From positions 248,001 to 312,000 of the forward strand of contig JAHCBC010000004.1 of NCBI GenBank assembly GCA_019634595.1: 64,000 nucleotides of DNA. Reading direction: 5' to 3'. The stretch is from Akkermansiaceae bacterium (GTDB taxonomy: Bacteria > Verrucomicrobiota > Verrucomicrobiia > Verrucomicrobiales > Akkermansiaceae). Below the pieces are notes generated by a model. It was given only the letters and a program-made list of their open reading frames with translations. It had not been told where the DNA came from and did no database searches. Below are positions 30,901 through 38,136 of the stretch, one piece after another (positions within the stretch are counted from its first letter, which is position 1; every line of letters begins with the position of its first letter). The position numbers were made by a program, and so were the translations under genes.

Positions 30901-33120
30901 GGGAATCCACGCAGCTCCCAAACGGGCTTCAATCTCCGATGGCCGGAGGTCGTCCGGTTGGACGGCTTCGAGAGCATCGACGTTTTCCTGAAAGCGTGGA
31001 TCTTTGGCGGCGGCTTGTCGTGCTGCCGCGAGTTTTTCGCGCACCTCACCGAAAAGATACCGGTCTTCGGTTTCCCACCGAAGGTTCTCGGGATTGAAGT
31101 AGAGCAACCCTTTCAATTCGGGGAGGAAATTCTCTTCAGTCCGTTGGAGGAGTTCCGCCATCCGGGGCAAATCCACCACGCCACGCTCATTGAGCGTCAC
31201 CACGAGGGCATCCTTGGGCGATTCGGCGTGGCGAACGGGTGTGGCGGAATGAATCGTGCGCTCACGGAAGATTGCAGTCTTGGATGCCCGTTTGGTGTCG
31301 TGGCGGTAGTCCTCCAGCGAGCAAAGCAACGGAAAGTCGGGATCGCTCCGGAATGCCCTGCGGTTGGCGGTGGCATTGATGGGTCCGGAACGGGAAACGA
31401 AGCGATCGTAGCAAAGGTTGAGTCGCTGCCGTGCGGCGACAATGGCGGGTTCGCCGAGTTCCTCCAGTTGGGTGCGGATGGTTTCGCGGGCGGCATCCCG
31501 GACTTCGATAAGGCCACGGATGCGGCGGGAGGCTTCGCCGGAGAGTTTTTTTACGAGGATCAATTCGGCTTTCTGGCAACGGGCGATCTGGCTTTCATGC
31601 AAGACGAAAGATCCTTCCTTGGTGTCCTGCGGGGCGGCGATGATGTCCGGCTCGTCGTGTTCCGCCGGATGATCCAGGCGGACGGAGCGAAAGACGCCCT
31701 GCGGGAGTGCATTGACGGCTTGGCGGAGGGCGTCCGCCAAATCCCGGTTGTCTGGTATCAATGCGGGTTCACCCTGACTGTACATGCTGTTTTCCGAAGC
31801 CATCGTGCCGCACATCATCTCCGGTCGGTGGGCGAAATACCGGTTGATCCGGAACTTTTCCCCGTCGGGGTTGACATGCTCCGCCAGCTCGCGCCAGACA
31901 TGGCCGCAAGGCTGCTCGCCGACTTCAAGCCGTCGTAGAAAGATAACGTCAGTCGTGACTTCGGTGTTCGCACTCCGCTTGAAGGCGGTATTCGGCAGTC
32001 GGATGGCCCCGAGCAATTCAGCCCGTTCGCCAAGGTAGTTGCGCAAGCGGCTGTCCGTCTTGTCCATCGTGCCCATCGAGGTGACGAAGGCCACCAGTCC
32101 ACCGGGTCGCACCTTGTCCAGCGCCTTGGCAAAGAAGTAATCGTGGATCAGGAAATGGTGCCGGTTGAATGCGGGATCGAATACGGTGTAGTTTCCGAAC
32201 GGGACGTTGGAAATCGCCAGGTCGAAATGTCCATCGGGAAATGTGGTGTTCTCAAATCCCTGCTGGCTGATTTGAGTATCAGGATAAAGCGCCCGCGCAA
32301 TGGCGGCGGATATTGGATCGAGCTCCACTCCGGCAAGCGTGGAGTCCGTCCGCATTTCTTCGGGCATCAGGCCGAAGAAATGTCCGATGCCAAGGGCTGG
32401 TTCTAAAATTCGTCCGTGGGTGAATCCGAGGCGCTGCACGCCGTGGTAGATCGCGGAAATGACGGTGGGCGAAGTGTAGTGCGCGTTGAGCGTGGATGCT
32501 TGGGCAGCGCGGATCTCCTCGGAACCTAGCAACTCGCGGAGGCGGTCGCGTTCCGCCTGCCAGTTTGGATCGTCATGGGCGGCGAAAACCTGCGGCAAGC
32601 CGCCCCATCCGACATAACGGACCAAGATGCTTTGTTCTTCAGGCGTCGCCGGGCGGTGTTCCGTCTGCAGCCGTTGAATCAGTTCGATGGCGGCGAAGTT
32701 CGCCCGGCATTTGTCCTTGAGCGAACCACTTCCAAGATTGTCTCCGGCATGAATGCGGAAATCGCCGCCGATTATTCGTGATCTTCCTCGGGCAGGAGGA
32801 TATAGCGTTCCCGGACGATCTCCCATGCTTGATCGTGGGCCTGCTGGACCGTCAGCCCCTGCTCCGTTTCCAGCCGTTCCGTGATGGCCTCCATTTCGTC
32901 CAAGGTCCGTTCCTGGGCGTCGTATAGCATCTCCTCCAGTTTGCCCTGTGCCTCCAGTTCGCGGACCATTTTCGGGCGATGTTCCCTCCAATGGCTTTCC
33001 GCCATCATGCCGTAGCCGGTGATCGAGTATTCTTCCGTCTTCATGGGATTCAAAGAGGTCAAAGAAGCTGAGTTGTTCGGCGGGTGGTTTCGAAGGAGGT
33101 CTGCCGTTTCGTTTGATCAT
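27988..33120 (-). CDS. Giant N6-adenine methyltransferase / SNF2-type helicase
   Basis: This is a protein of up to about 1700 residues. After a variable N-terminus, the segment GSGSLKDKCRANFAAIELI ... VRYVGWGGLPQVF opens a methyltransferase domain with motif I ILEPALGIGHFFG and motif IV SNVPFGNY. A superfamily 2 helicase follows with Walker A HAVGAGKTYTMVAAG, DEAH box LFVDEAHKFKNLF, motif III FATGTPISNTMAE and motif VI QREGRILRQGN, then a coiled-coil C-terminus (EKHLEEARESLPRFQKQRQQLE). Such proteins are common on ICEs and phages (DarB-like) and are thought to protect transferred DNA from restriction. The start is uncertain: the open frame begins at 33189, ATGs lie at 33120 and 32826, and the first 110 codons overlap another plausible gene. 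Confidence 0.88.
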   Translation of the reverse strand: MIKRNGRPPSKPPAEQLSFFDLFESHEDGRILDHRLRHDGGKPLEGTSPENGPRTGGTGQTGGDAIRRPGTDLGRNGGHHGTAGNGAGADGPAGPRSSMGDRPGTLYPPARGRSRIIGGDFRIHAGDNLGSGSLKDKCRANFAAIELIQRLQTEHRPATPEEQSILVRYVGWGGLPQVFAAHDDPNWQAERDRLRELLGSEEIRAAQASTLNAHYTSPTVISAIYHGVQRLGFTHGRILEPALGIGHFFGLMPEEMRTDSTLAGVELDPISAAIARALYPDTQISQQGFENTTFPDGHFDLAISNVPFGNYTVFDPAFNRHHFLIHDYFFAKALDKVRPGGLVAFVTSMGTMDKTDSRLRNYLGERAELLGAIRLPNTAFKRSANTEVTTDVIFLRRLEVGEQPCGHVWRELAEHVNPDGEKFRINRYFAHRPEMMCGTMASENSMYSQGEPALIPDNRDLADALRQAVNALPQGVFRSVRLDHPAEHDEPDIIAAPQDTKEGSFVLHESQIARCQKAELILVKKLSGEASRRIRGLIEVRDAARETIRTQLEELGEPAIVAARQRLNLCYDRFVSRSGPINATANRRAFRSDPDFPLLCSLEDYRHDTKRASKTAIFRERTIHSATPVRHAESPKDALVVTLNERGVVDLPRMAELLQRTEENFLPELKGLLYFNPENLRWETEDRYLFGEVREKLAAARQAAAKDPRFQENVDALEAVQPDDLRPSEIEARLGAAWIPAGDVSAFASALLGGEQVEVSHSPAVGTWFVRASERAKSSVANTDEWGTNRYSALDLVQDSLNLKTPTVYNRDENGNPYVNVTETEGARERQEKIKERFKSWIWEDDERRERLARKYNDDFNSVRLPAFNGDHLTLPGSSRQITLRPHQKAAVWRIIQSKNTLLAHAVGAGKTYTMVAAGIEMKRLGLAKKPMFVVPNHMLDQFATELLALYPNANILAAGKADFAKDRRSELFSRIATGNWDAVIVTHSSFEKISLDSDTRKAFIEDQIQEIKDAIREQKGDRSGTRLVKELERVQKRLEVKLETLSASDKKDATLTFEELGVDRLFVDEAHKFKNLFYVTKMTRVAGLPQTASERAFDLFLKVQHIQNLNDGGGVVFATGTPISNTMAEMFTMQRYLQMNSLRRHGLQHFDSWAGTFGETVTAMELSPDGAGYRLNHRFARFVNVPELMQEFRRSADVQTAEMLKLPIPKLETGKPITVSAPCTPMLKDFVAHLVERAAKLKGTRVDPKLDNMLKITSEGRLAALDMRLMRGASGDHPDSKVNLAVDRIHHIWKDSTPHRGAQLVFCDLSTPRKGKGGGFSVYHDIRDKLTERGIPVDQIAFIQSHDTDTAKAALFKAVREGRVRVLLGSTLKMGEGTNVQERLVALHHLDAPWRPSDIEQREGRILRQGNTNEYVNIFRYVTEGSFDAYMWQTLETKARFISQVMVGDATMRKAEDVDSTALSYAEVKAIASGNPMVLEKAQVDAEVIRLTRLKRQHMDSSHSIRSRIRGIDDQAKRTLRYIENLEHDISTRRPTRGDLFSITIGKETFTDRIDAGRKLVFIGAALKIYEDSKKIGSIAGFNISVRNVGARIQLQIHGRNDYEATVTDSPQGSIASIEHALGGLEKHLEEARESLPRFQKQRQQLETQAQQPFEHEEKLVTTLNRQREIVEALDITKNQAAAQVDEIADTETVAVRKKVNAKPRAIRP
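32772..33044 (-). CDS. TnpV-like small protein overlapping the helicase 5' end
   Basis: In a different frame from the helicase N-terminus, these 90 codons read as a well-formed helical protein: MKTEEYSITGYGMMAESHW, then REHRPKMVRELEAQGKLEEMLYDAQERTLDEMEAITERL. The Y-G-x-M ... HRP-x-x-x-x-x-L-x-x-x-G-x-L pattern resembles the TnpV family of transposon- and ICE-borne proteins of unknown function. The competing helicase frame over the same bases is Gly/Arg/Pro-rich and looks like a frame shadow. Most likely this is a real gene and the helicase starts near 32826, overlapping it by about 55 bases. Confidence 0.6.
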   Translation of the reverse strand: MKTEEYSITGYGMMAESHWREHRPKMVRELEAQGKLEEMLYDAQERTLDEMEAITERLETEQGLTVQQAHDQAWEIVRERYILLPEEDHE

Positions 33121-33477
33121 ACCATTTTTGGGCAGGATCGTAAAACCAAAGATGGATTGCCCTTGCTCCGGTTCCGGTGCGAACGGCATCGGACATGCGA
33201 GAACTCAAATGACTCTGCTCTTTTCATGTTCGGGCAGAAAAGCCGGCAAATTCCTCTGCGGTCCGCTCATTGTATTGGCAGGTGCCTGACAGGGCATTGC
33301 CTCCCTGAAATCAGCTCCCCCAGAACCCCCACTCCCGACCCTCCCCGAATGCGCCTGATAGACGTCCCCGTCACCGAAAAATCCTTGCCGAATCAACGCT
33401 TTAGGACCCAGACTCTAGAAAAGTGGGCGGTGGATATCGCCTCCTGACCCGCTACCTATTCAACTGTTGTGCCAAAA
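33121..33477. other. Intergenic region between helicase and small membrane gene
   Basis: About 350 bases include the possible helicase promoter (minus) and the promoter of the 33478 gene (plus). A 63-codon minus-strand frame (33205-33396) and a 142-codon plus-strand frame read across it without recognisable content. No clear promoter or RNA gene was recognised. Confidence 0.35.
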
Positions 33478-33600
33478 ATGTTCATTCTCTACATTCTCGG
33501 AGTCCTGCTTTGCTTCATTGTCGTTTCGTCGCTGCTTGCCGTCACACGTGCCGGAACCCGGGCAGAGATCGGGGCGCGTGGTTTCGCGAAGGAGAATTAA
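33478..33600 (+). CDS. Small single-pass membrane protein, 40 residues
   Basis: The frame encodes MFILYILGVLLCFIVVSSLL followed by a positively charged tail ending GFAKEN. It has one N-terminal membrane helix with the charged tail probably in the cytoplasm. Its last codons contain AAGGAG, which serves as the ribosome-binding site for the next gene starting one base after its stop. The tight coupling supports both genes. It resembles small toxin-like or membrane-anchoring peptides in size, but no family is recognised. Confidence 0.5.
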   Translation: MFILYILGVLLCFIVVSSLLAVTRAGTRAEIGARGFAKEN

Positions 33601-33601
33601 C

Positions 33602-33961
33602 ATGGTATTCCAGACCTTAAAGAGCTTCGACAAGCCCGCGCTGGTGGAAGTCCGGGACAACGATCAACTGCGCATATCCGAGCGGATCTTGATCCTTATG
33701 ATCAAGGCTTTCGAGAAGCCGATCCTTTGGGCAGCATGGATTGCTCTTAAGATCCGATGGAGTGACTTTCAGGAGACCCAGCAGGCCGATCCTTTTTCCA
33801 GATGTTCCAGAGTTCGTATCCATCTCGACGAACATCATTCAGCGCTCGGACACTGGGGTTTCTCATTGGGCTGGGATCCAGATCATGATGACTATGGCGG
33901 CATGGAGATTGAATACACCTACTTCTTGGTTTTCCCCATCTCCTGTGAACCTGTTTTCTAG
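33602..33961 (+). CDS. Hypothetical protein coupled to the 40-residue membrane protein
   Basis: This 119-residue protein starts at ATG 33602, preceded by AAGGAG at optimal distance. It begins MVFQTLKSFDKPALVEVRDN. It has a hydrophobic helix in the middle (FEKPILWAAWIALKI) and ends with YGGMEIEYTYFLVFPISC. The family is not recognised. The one-base gap to the upstream 40-residue gene indicates co-translation of a small two-gene unit on the strand opposite to the transfer genes. Confidence 0.55.
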   Translation: MVFQTLKSFDKPALVEVRDNDQLRISERILILMIKAFEKPILWAAWIALKIRWSDFQETQQADPFSRCSRVRIHLDEHHSALGHWGFSLGWDPDHDDYGGMEIEYTYFLVFPISCEPVF

Positions 33962-34209
33962 CAACCGAACGAATTGCATATATCCGAAGCCAGCCAAGCC
34001 GCCATGCCTATCGGGTAACCTTGACGAAGTTCGGATTTCAGAAGCTCCAATTGTTCAATTTTAGCCTGAGTCACATATTGACAAGATATATCCAGCTCCT
34101 CGTCTCAGCGAGGGTCCTCGTCCTTCTCATAATCAAGAAGGGTTTCACACGCCTTTGTGAATTCCACGGTCCTGTAAGTGGAGCAAACCGCAGCCGCCAT
34201 CAATGCTCC

Positions 34210-34380
34210 CTAATCCCGTGTCGATGCGCCGTCGATCACCGCATCGGCCACCCTTTGGAGTGTCCTGGCCCAGCAATAGATCGGGGGATGCAGCTCACAA
34301 TCCCAATCGGGTTCCTTTAGCTCACGCTCGTGTTCCTCCGCGGTCATTCCTTTTGGGGTGGTTGGGCGAATCATAATCAT
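34210..34380 (-). CDS. Small hypothetical protein, 56 residues
   Basis: The frame reads MIMIRPTTPKGMTAEEHERE, then LKEPDWDCELHPPIYCWARTLQRVADAVIDG. The composition is that of a real soluble peptide with two Cys. It lies at the end of the T4SS gene series on the same strand, 150 bases after the stop of the 131-residue gene. There is no recognised family and the ribosome-binding site is weak, so coding status is only moderately supported. Confidence 0.4.
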   Translation of the reverse strand: MIMIRPTTPKGMTAEEHERELKEPDWDCELHPPIYCWARTLQRVADAVIDGASTRD

Positions 34381-34531
34381 TTGATGGAAAAAATCAGACG
34401 CGGCCACCGGCGAGTTTTCCCGGTGGCGGCGTCGAGGCAGGGTGGAGGAACCAAGTCTTCGGCCCGGTTAGCGGAGGTGTGCGAAGCGAAAACCGCAGCG
34501 GTCCGGGCCGATGTCTTGGGCGGCAGGGCGG

Positions 34532-34927
34532 TCAGACTTTCAGGCTCCCTTGAGCGGGTGCCTGCTGTTGCCTGGAGTTGATTCCACCCATCGTGCGGGC
34601 GATGCTGACTATGGCTTTTTCCCGCTCGTTCTCGGGCAAGTGGGAAACAAGGTTTTCGTAGGTTTTCTTGAGTTCTGGATCGGCTTCCAGTTTCTTCATC
34701 ACACCGTTTGCCATCTTCTGCTGGCGTTCGGCTTTCTGAACGTCGCTGAGAATCACGGCTCGCTCCAGCCGCTCTCTGGGCATGGCTCGGACGTATTCCC
34801 AACGCTTGGGATTTTTCGCAATATGGTCGTCGATCTTGGCGTTGATCTCCGCGTTGTCGCGATAGGCGGGAGCCTGGGTGTCACCGGCGTTGGCGGTGCC
34901 ATCGTTTGCTTTCTGTTTTTTTATCAT
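34532..34927 (-). CDS. ICE-encoded hypothetical protein at the end of the T4SS operon
   Basis: This 131-residue hydrophilic protein begins MIKKQKANDGTANAGDTQAP at ATG 34927. It is dominated by charged helices: NAEINAKIDDHIAKNPKRWEYVRAMPRERLERAVILSDVQKAERQQ and PELKKTYENLVSHLPENEREKAIVSIARTMGGI. No membrane segment or enzymatic motif is seen. It follows the lipoprotein gene in the transfer operon by 71 bases. A cytoplasmic accessory role in conjugation is plausible from position only. Confidence 0.6.
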   Translation of the reverse strand: MIKKQKANDGTANAGDTQAPAYRDNAEINAKIDDHIAKNPKRWEYVRAMPRERLERAVILSDVQKAERQQKMANGVMKKLEADPELKKTYENLVSHLPENEREKAIVSIARTMGGINSRQQQAPAQGSLKV

Positions 34928-34998
34928 CGTTTTGGGGGTTCCTGATCGGAACGGTTTGTTGTTTTGGTTTCTGATATCGGGCAACTGGTCATGGTGGT

Positions 34999-35562
34999 TC
35001 ACCACGGCTCGTCATCCGACAACGAAGGGATTTCAGGAGCGGCGGGCTCGTTGACCTTTTTCTCCAGTGATTCGAGTCGCTCGCGGGTGGTTTTGAGTTC
35101 ATGGCGGATACCGCTGTTCTGTTCCGCCAACGCCTGCTGGTTCTTGTGAAGTGAAGTCGCGAGGTCGGTCAGCTTCGACGAAACGTCCTGTCCGCTCCGC
35201 ATCACGGCTTTGGTGGCTTCGCGCTGGCGGGTGAGTTCCACCAGCAACTCGTTCCGGGAAAGATCTGCCGATGGCGGATGCTGCGGGACGGGAACGGATG
35301 GTTTCCCCTGTCGGGCGAGATTCCATTTCGGAGTGGTTTCGACCCTGTAGATAGTATGGGCTTCGTGCATCACGCCGCGATGATGTGGGTCCACATAGCG
35401 GCCCAACGGATACGCTTTGAGCGATTCGGGAACGCGGACGCCACGAGCTTCCTCGCGGCTGAGGTTTCGACCCGGCGGGCCGGGTTCGACTTTGACGACC
35501 GGGGGCGTCTTGCTCGCGCAAGACATGACTAAAACTGAAAGAAGCAGAGGAAGTGGTTTCAT
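34999..35562 (-). CDS. T4SS-associated lipoprotein (VirB7-like position)
   Basis: This 187-residue protein has a lipoprotein signal (PLPLLLSVLVMSC, Cys at 15). A Pro-rich periplasmic part follows (VVKVEPGPPGRNLSREEARGV), then a coiled coil (RQREATKAVMRSGQDVSSKLTDLATSLHKNQQALAEQNSGIRHELKTTRERLESLEKKV). It directly follows the VirB10-like gene, 21 bases apart. A lipoprotein with this placement could help anchor the outer-membrane core complex as VirB7 does, although it is much longer than classical VirB7. Confidence 0.65.
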   Translation of the reverse strand: MKPLPLLLSVLVMSCASKTPPVVKVEPGPPGRNLSREEARGVRVPESLKAYPLGRYVDPHHRGVMHEAHTIYRVETTPKWNLARQGKPSVPVPQHPPSADLSRNELLVELTRQREATKAVMRSGQDVSSKLTDLATSLHKNQQALAEQNSGIRHELKTTRERLESLEKKVNEPAAPEIPSLSDDEPW

Positions 35563-35583
35563 GGACGATAGCGGGTTGAATAT

Positions 35584-36576
35584 TCAGGGTGACGATGGAT
35601 TCGGGGCTGGCGTTGGGATCGCAGAGCCGCCAAGGGATGCCTTGGCGACATCGACGGTTTCGGTGACGTAGAGATAAAATTGCTTGCCCGCCGGAACCCG
35701 AACGAAGAAGCCTTCGCGCTCGATGGTGTCCATGATCTGCTTGGCATAAGTGTTGAGAACCTGCTGGGTGCCGGTGAGAGCCGCATTCTGTGCCGAAGCC
35801 ATCGGTTGCGATCCGAGCAAGGTGGCTTCGCGTTGGGTGAACGCGCCCGCCGCCCCGCTAAGGAAGGTGGCGGCGAACAGCTTCACTTCGGCGTAGTCGT
35901 CGCTTTTGAGAAGCTGGCCGCGCAGTCCCGCACTGCCATCGGTAATGGCCCATCCGGTACCGTCGGATTCTTTCTCGCGATCCAGAGCAATACCCGAAAC
36001 GCGAAGTTCCCTGCCGTCCTGCCAGACAAGTGTCCAATTTCCCTGGCTTGCGATGCGCTCACGCATGCGGTCCGATTGGGCGGAGCCATGGACTTCGGTA
36101 CCGGCGGGTATGATCAGACGGCCATCGTGCCAAATGTCTTCCGTGACCAATCCTACGACTGGAGTATCCAGACTGGAGGAATCGACGGTGATCACCAACT
36201 GGCAGGAAATGAGCCGACCGAACGGTGCGTAGTCTGCGCTCAAGGGGCTATCGGTGGATGGCGAAGCCGGTGCCTGGGCAAACAGGGTCAAGGGTGGCAA
36301 TGGCTTGGGCGCGGGCGGAGCTTCCTTGGGCGCGGGCGGTTCAGCGGCTGGTGGCCGCTCTTTCGCCGGACGGAATGGAGTCATGTCGCGCGTGACGGAT
36401 TGCACCGTCTGCGGCTGCGGAGCCGTTGGGACAGGCTCGGAGGACTTGGCCGTCGTTCCGAAGCCGACTGGCTGAAATCCCCGGACAAGGATGTAACCAA
36501 CCACACACAAGACGGCGAAGATTAGGAATGCGCCGGTGCGCGTTTTGAAGAACTGGACTGCCTGACGCGGATTCAT
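35584..36576 (-). CDS. VirB10/TrbI-like T4SS protein
   Basis: This 330-residue protein spans the envelope. It has a short cytoplasmic N-terminus, one membrane helix (residues about 15-32, GAFLIFAVLCVVGYILV) and a long Pro-rich periplasmic linker (PPAAEPPAPKEAPPAPKPLPP). The VirB10-type C-terminal beta domain has LISCQLVITVDSSSLDTPVVGLV, LIIPAGTEVHGSAQSDR and GLRGQLL, then the antenna helices and PAGKQFYLYVTET. VirB10 links inner-membrane ATPases to the outer-membrane pore. Its start overlaps the VirB9-like stop (ATGA). Confidence 0.88.
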   Translation of the reverse strand: MNPRQAVQFFKTRTGAFLIFAVLCVVGYILVRGFQPVGFGTTAKSSEPVPTAPQPQTVQSVTRDMTPFRPAKERPPAAEPPAPKEAPPAPKPLPPLTLFAQAPASPSTDSPLSADYAPFGRLISCQLVITVDSSSLDTPVVGLVTEDIWHDGRLIIPAGTEVHGSAQSDRMRERIASQGNWTLVWQDGRELRVSGIALDREKESDGTGWAITDGSAGLRGQLLKSDDYAEVKLFAATFLSGAAGAFTQREATLLGSQPMASAQNAALTGTQQVLNTYAKQIMDTIEREGFFVRVPAGKQFYLYVTETVDVAKASLGGSAIPTPAPNPSSP

Positions 36577-37487
36577 TTTGAGCCTCCTTTAAATGGTGAT
36601 TCGAGTTCCGGCAGCACTCCGGGAGAATCCATCTCCTCAAGGACGATGACGAAATCGTTCTCTAGCGACAGGTCGTTGCGTCCGCCTGTGGGTGTGCCGG
36701 TAACGGCAAAGTAAGCGGCGGCATCCTGCTTGGCCGGGATGATTCCACTCGCATCAGTGATTGATGCGTCAAAACGGTTCTGGCCAACCCGCAGCACGAA
36801 GCCGCCCGCGTTGTATTGCAATTCCTGATCCGTGGCGTTTCGCAGGACCACGCGGAACACCAGCGTGTCCTGGGCATCGAAGCGAAACGCTTCTTCCAGA
36901 CGAATCTGGAAATCACCATGATCCATGACGGGCGGTTCGGCGCGGAAGTCCTTGTAGCCGATTTCTTCCACCACATCAGACTTCGCCTCTTTCAGCACCG
37001 GATAGGCTTTGGCCAGGTCAAGCGCACTGAGCAATGTCACCGCAGTGACGGGGGCCTGCCTTTTGGCTGCGGCAAGCCGGGGATCGGGCGGAGATTGGAA
37101 GATGAGCGACAGGACAGGAGCGGGGCTGTCTTGTAGTTCCAATACATAGGTCTTGTTGTTGAAGCGGACGTTGACGTTCGTGGAAACATTCTTATCGAGG
37201 CTTCGGACGGAGAAGAACGAGGTTCCGGGCTGGTGCGCCAACTGGAACAGCCCTTGGGTCTCGTCGTCGGTGGAGACGAGCGCGGCGTCAATGGCGGCGA
37301 TGGGTCCCGGAAACGAGATGGTCGAAACACGGGCGACGGAGACGGGAACGGAGTACACCCGGTGTTCATCGAGCTGGATCTCATGGATGGCTTTCGGCGC
37401 TTCACTGTCTTCTGCAACCGCCATTGCGGACAGCGGAAGAACAAAGGCGAAGCCATGTCTGGTGATGATGTTATTGAGCGGGTTCAT
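36573..37487 (-). CDS. VirB9/TrbG-like T4SS protein
   Basis: This 304-residue exported protein has a signal peptide (GFAFVLPLSAMAVA). Its beta-rich N-terminal domain has RVYSVPVSVARVSTISFPGPI and TSFFSVRSLDKNVSTNVNVRFNNKTYVLEL. This is the usual VirB9 pattern of periplasmic beta strands with an N-V-x-V segment. The C-terminal part (DFQIRLEEAFRFDAQDTLVFRVVLRN, QYNAGGFVLRVG) carries an added beta sandwich. Operon position between VirB8- and VirB10-like genes, with overlapping codons on both sides, supports the assignment, since sequence similarity alone is moderate. Confidence 0.75.
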   Translation of the reverse strand: MNPLNNIITRHGFAFVLPLSAMAVAEDSEAPKAIHEIQLDEHRVYSVPVSVARVSTISFPGPIAAIDAALVSTDDETQGLFQLAHQPGTSFFSVRSLDKNVSTNVNVRFNNKTYVLELQDSPAPVLSLIFQSPPDPRLAAAKRQAPVTAVTLLSALDLAKAYPVLKEAKSDVVEEIGYKDFRAEPPVMDHGDFQIRLEEAFRFDAQDTLVFRVVLRNATDQELQYNAGGFVLRVGQNRFDASITDASGIIPAKQDAAAYFAVTGTPTGGRNDLSLENDFVIVLEEMDSPGVLPELESPFKGGSK

Positions 37488-38133
37488 ATTTGAAGTCGGT
37501 TACTGCGGTTGGAAATCTGCCGTTCTGCACCATGTCGGGATTGCGGCGCATTTTGAGGGCGAGCTTGAAAGGGATGGCTTCGTTAAATGTTCTTCCCTCG
37601 AACACACCAGTACGGATCAACTGGCCGGTGACCTGGGTGAGGATGAAATCCTCGCGGGTTTCGAGGATGTCGATGCGGGCTATCTCCGGCTTCTGGTGTT
37701 GGCGCTTCGCGGTGAACTCCGGGGCTTCGGCGGCGATCTGCCGCTGCGCCTTGTCGTTGGCAGGTTTGAGGAGAAGCTGATTGAGAAGCTCGGGATGGTC
37801 CGGCCCCTTCGGATTGCGGTTGAGGAATGCCATCACGACCAACGTGCTTTGCTGCGCGTGGAATTCGCGCGCGTCCTGAAAGCGCAAAAGCGGGGCGACA
37901 TGATACGTGCCAGCGGGATCGAGGATCACCACGCGCTCACTTTCCTTGAGTTTGCGGATGAGGAAATGCGGCTGGATTACCGCCACCGCGACGGCGGCGG
38001 AGGCAACGCAGAACCAAAGGAACGCGGTGCGGTCCTTGTCCACGAAGATGCGGGTTGGCTGGAGCGGTCGTTTCGGAAGCCGGATGCGTTCGCCCGGCAC
38101 GGGAGTTTCTCGTAATGATTCAGTGGAGGTCAT
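37471..38133 (-). CDS. VirB8/TrbF-like T4SS protein
   Basis: This 220-residue protein has a cytoplasmic N-terminus, one membrane helix (residues about 35-58, TAFLWFCVASAAVAVAVIQPHFLI) and a periplasmic domain of about 160 residues. That domain has VVILDPAGTYHVAPLLRFQDAREFHAQQ and a final VFEGRTFNEAIPFKLALKM. The plan fits VirB8 (NTF2-like, inner-membrane assembly factor). It lies between the VirB6- and VirB9-like genes, four bases after the former and overlapping the latter. Assignment rests on topology and order more than on motif. Confidence 0.7.
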   Translation of the reverse strand: MTSTESLRETPVPGERIRLPKRPLQPTRIFVDKDRTAFLWFCVASAAVAVAVIQPHFLIRKLKESERVVILDPAGTYHVAPLLRFQDAREFHAQQSTLVVMAFLNRNPKGPDHPELLNQLLLKPANDKAQRQIAAEAPEFTAKRQHQKPEIARIDILETREDFILTQVTGQLIRTGVFEGRTFNEAIPFKLALKMRRNPDMVQNGRFPTAVTDFKYEPAQ

Positions 38134-38136
38134 GTT

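Noticed and set aside
33205..33396. 63-codon minus-strand frame upstream of the helicase
   Set aside because: Gly-rich without features; the region is more likely a promoter-containing gap.
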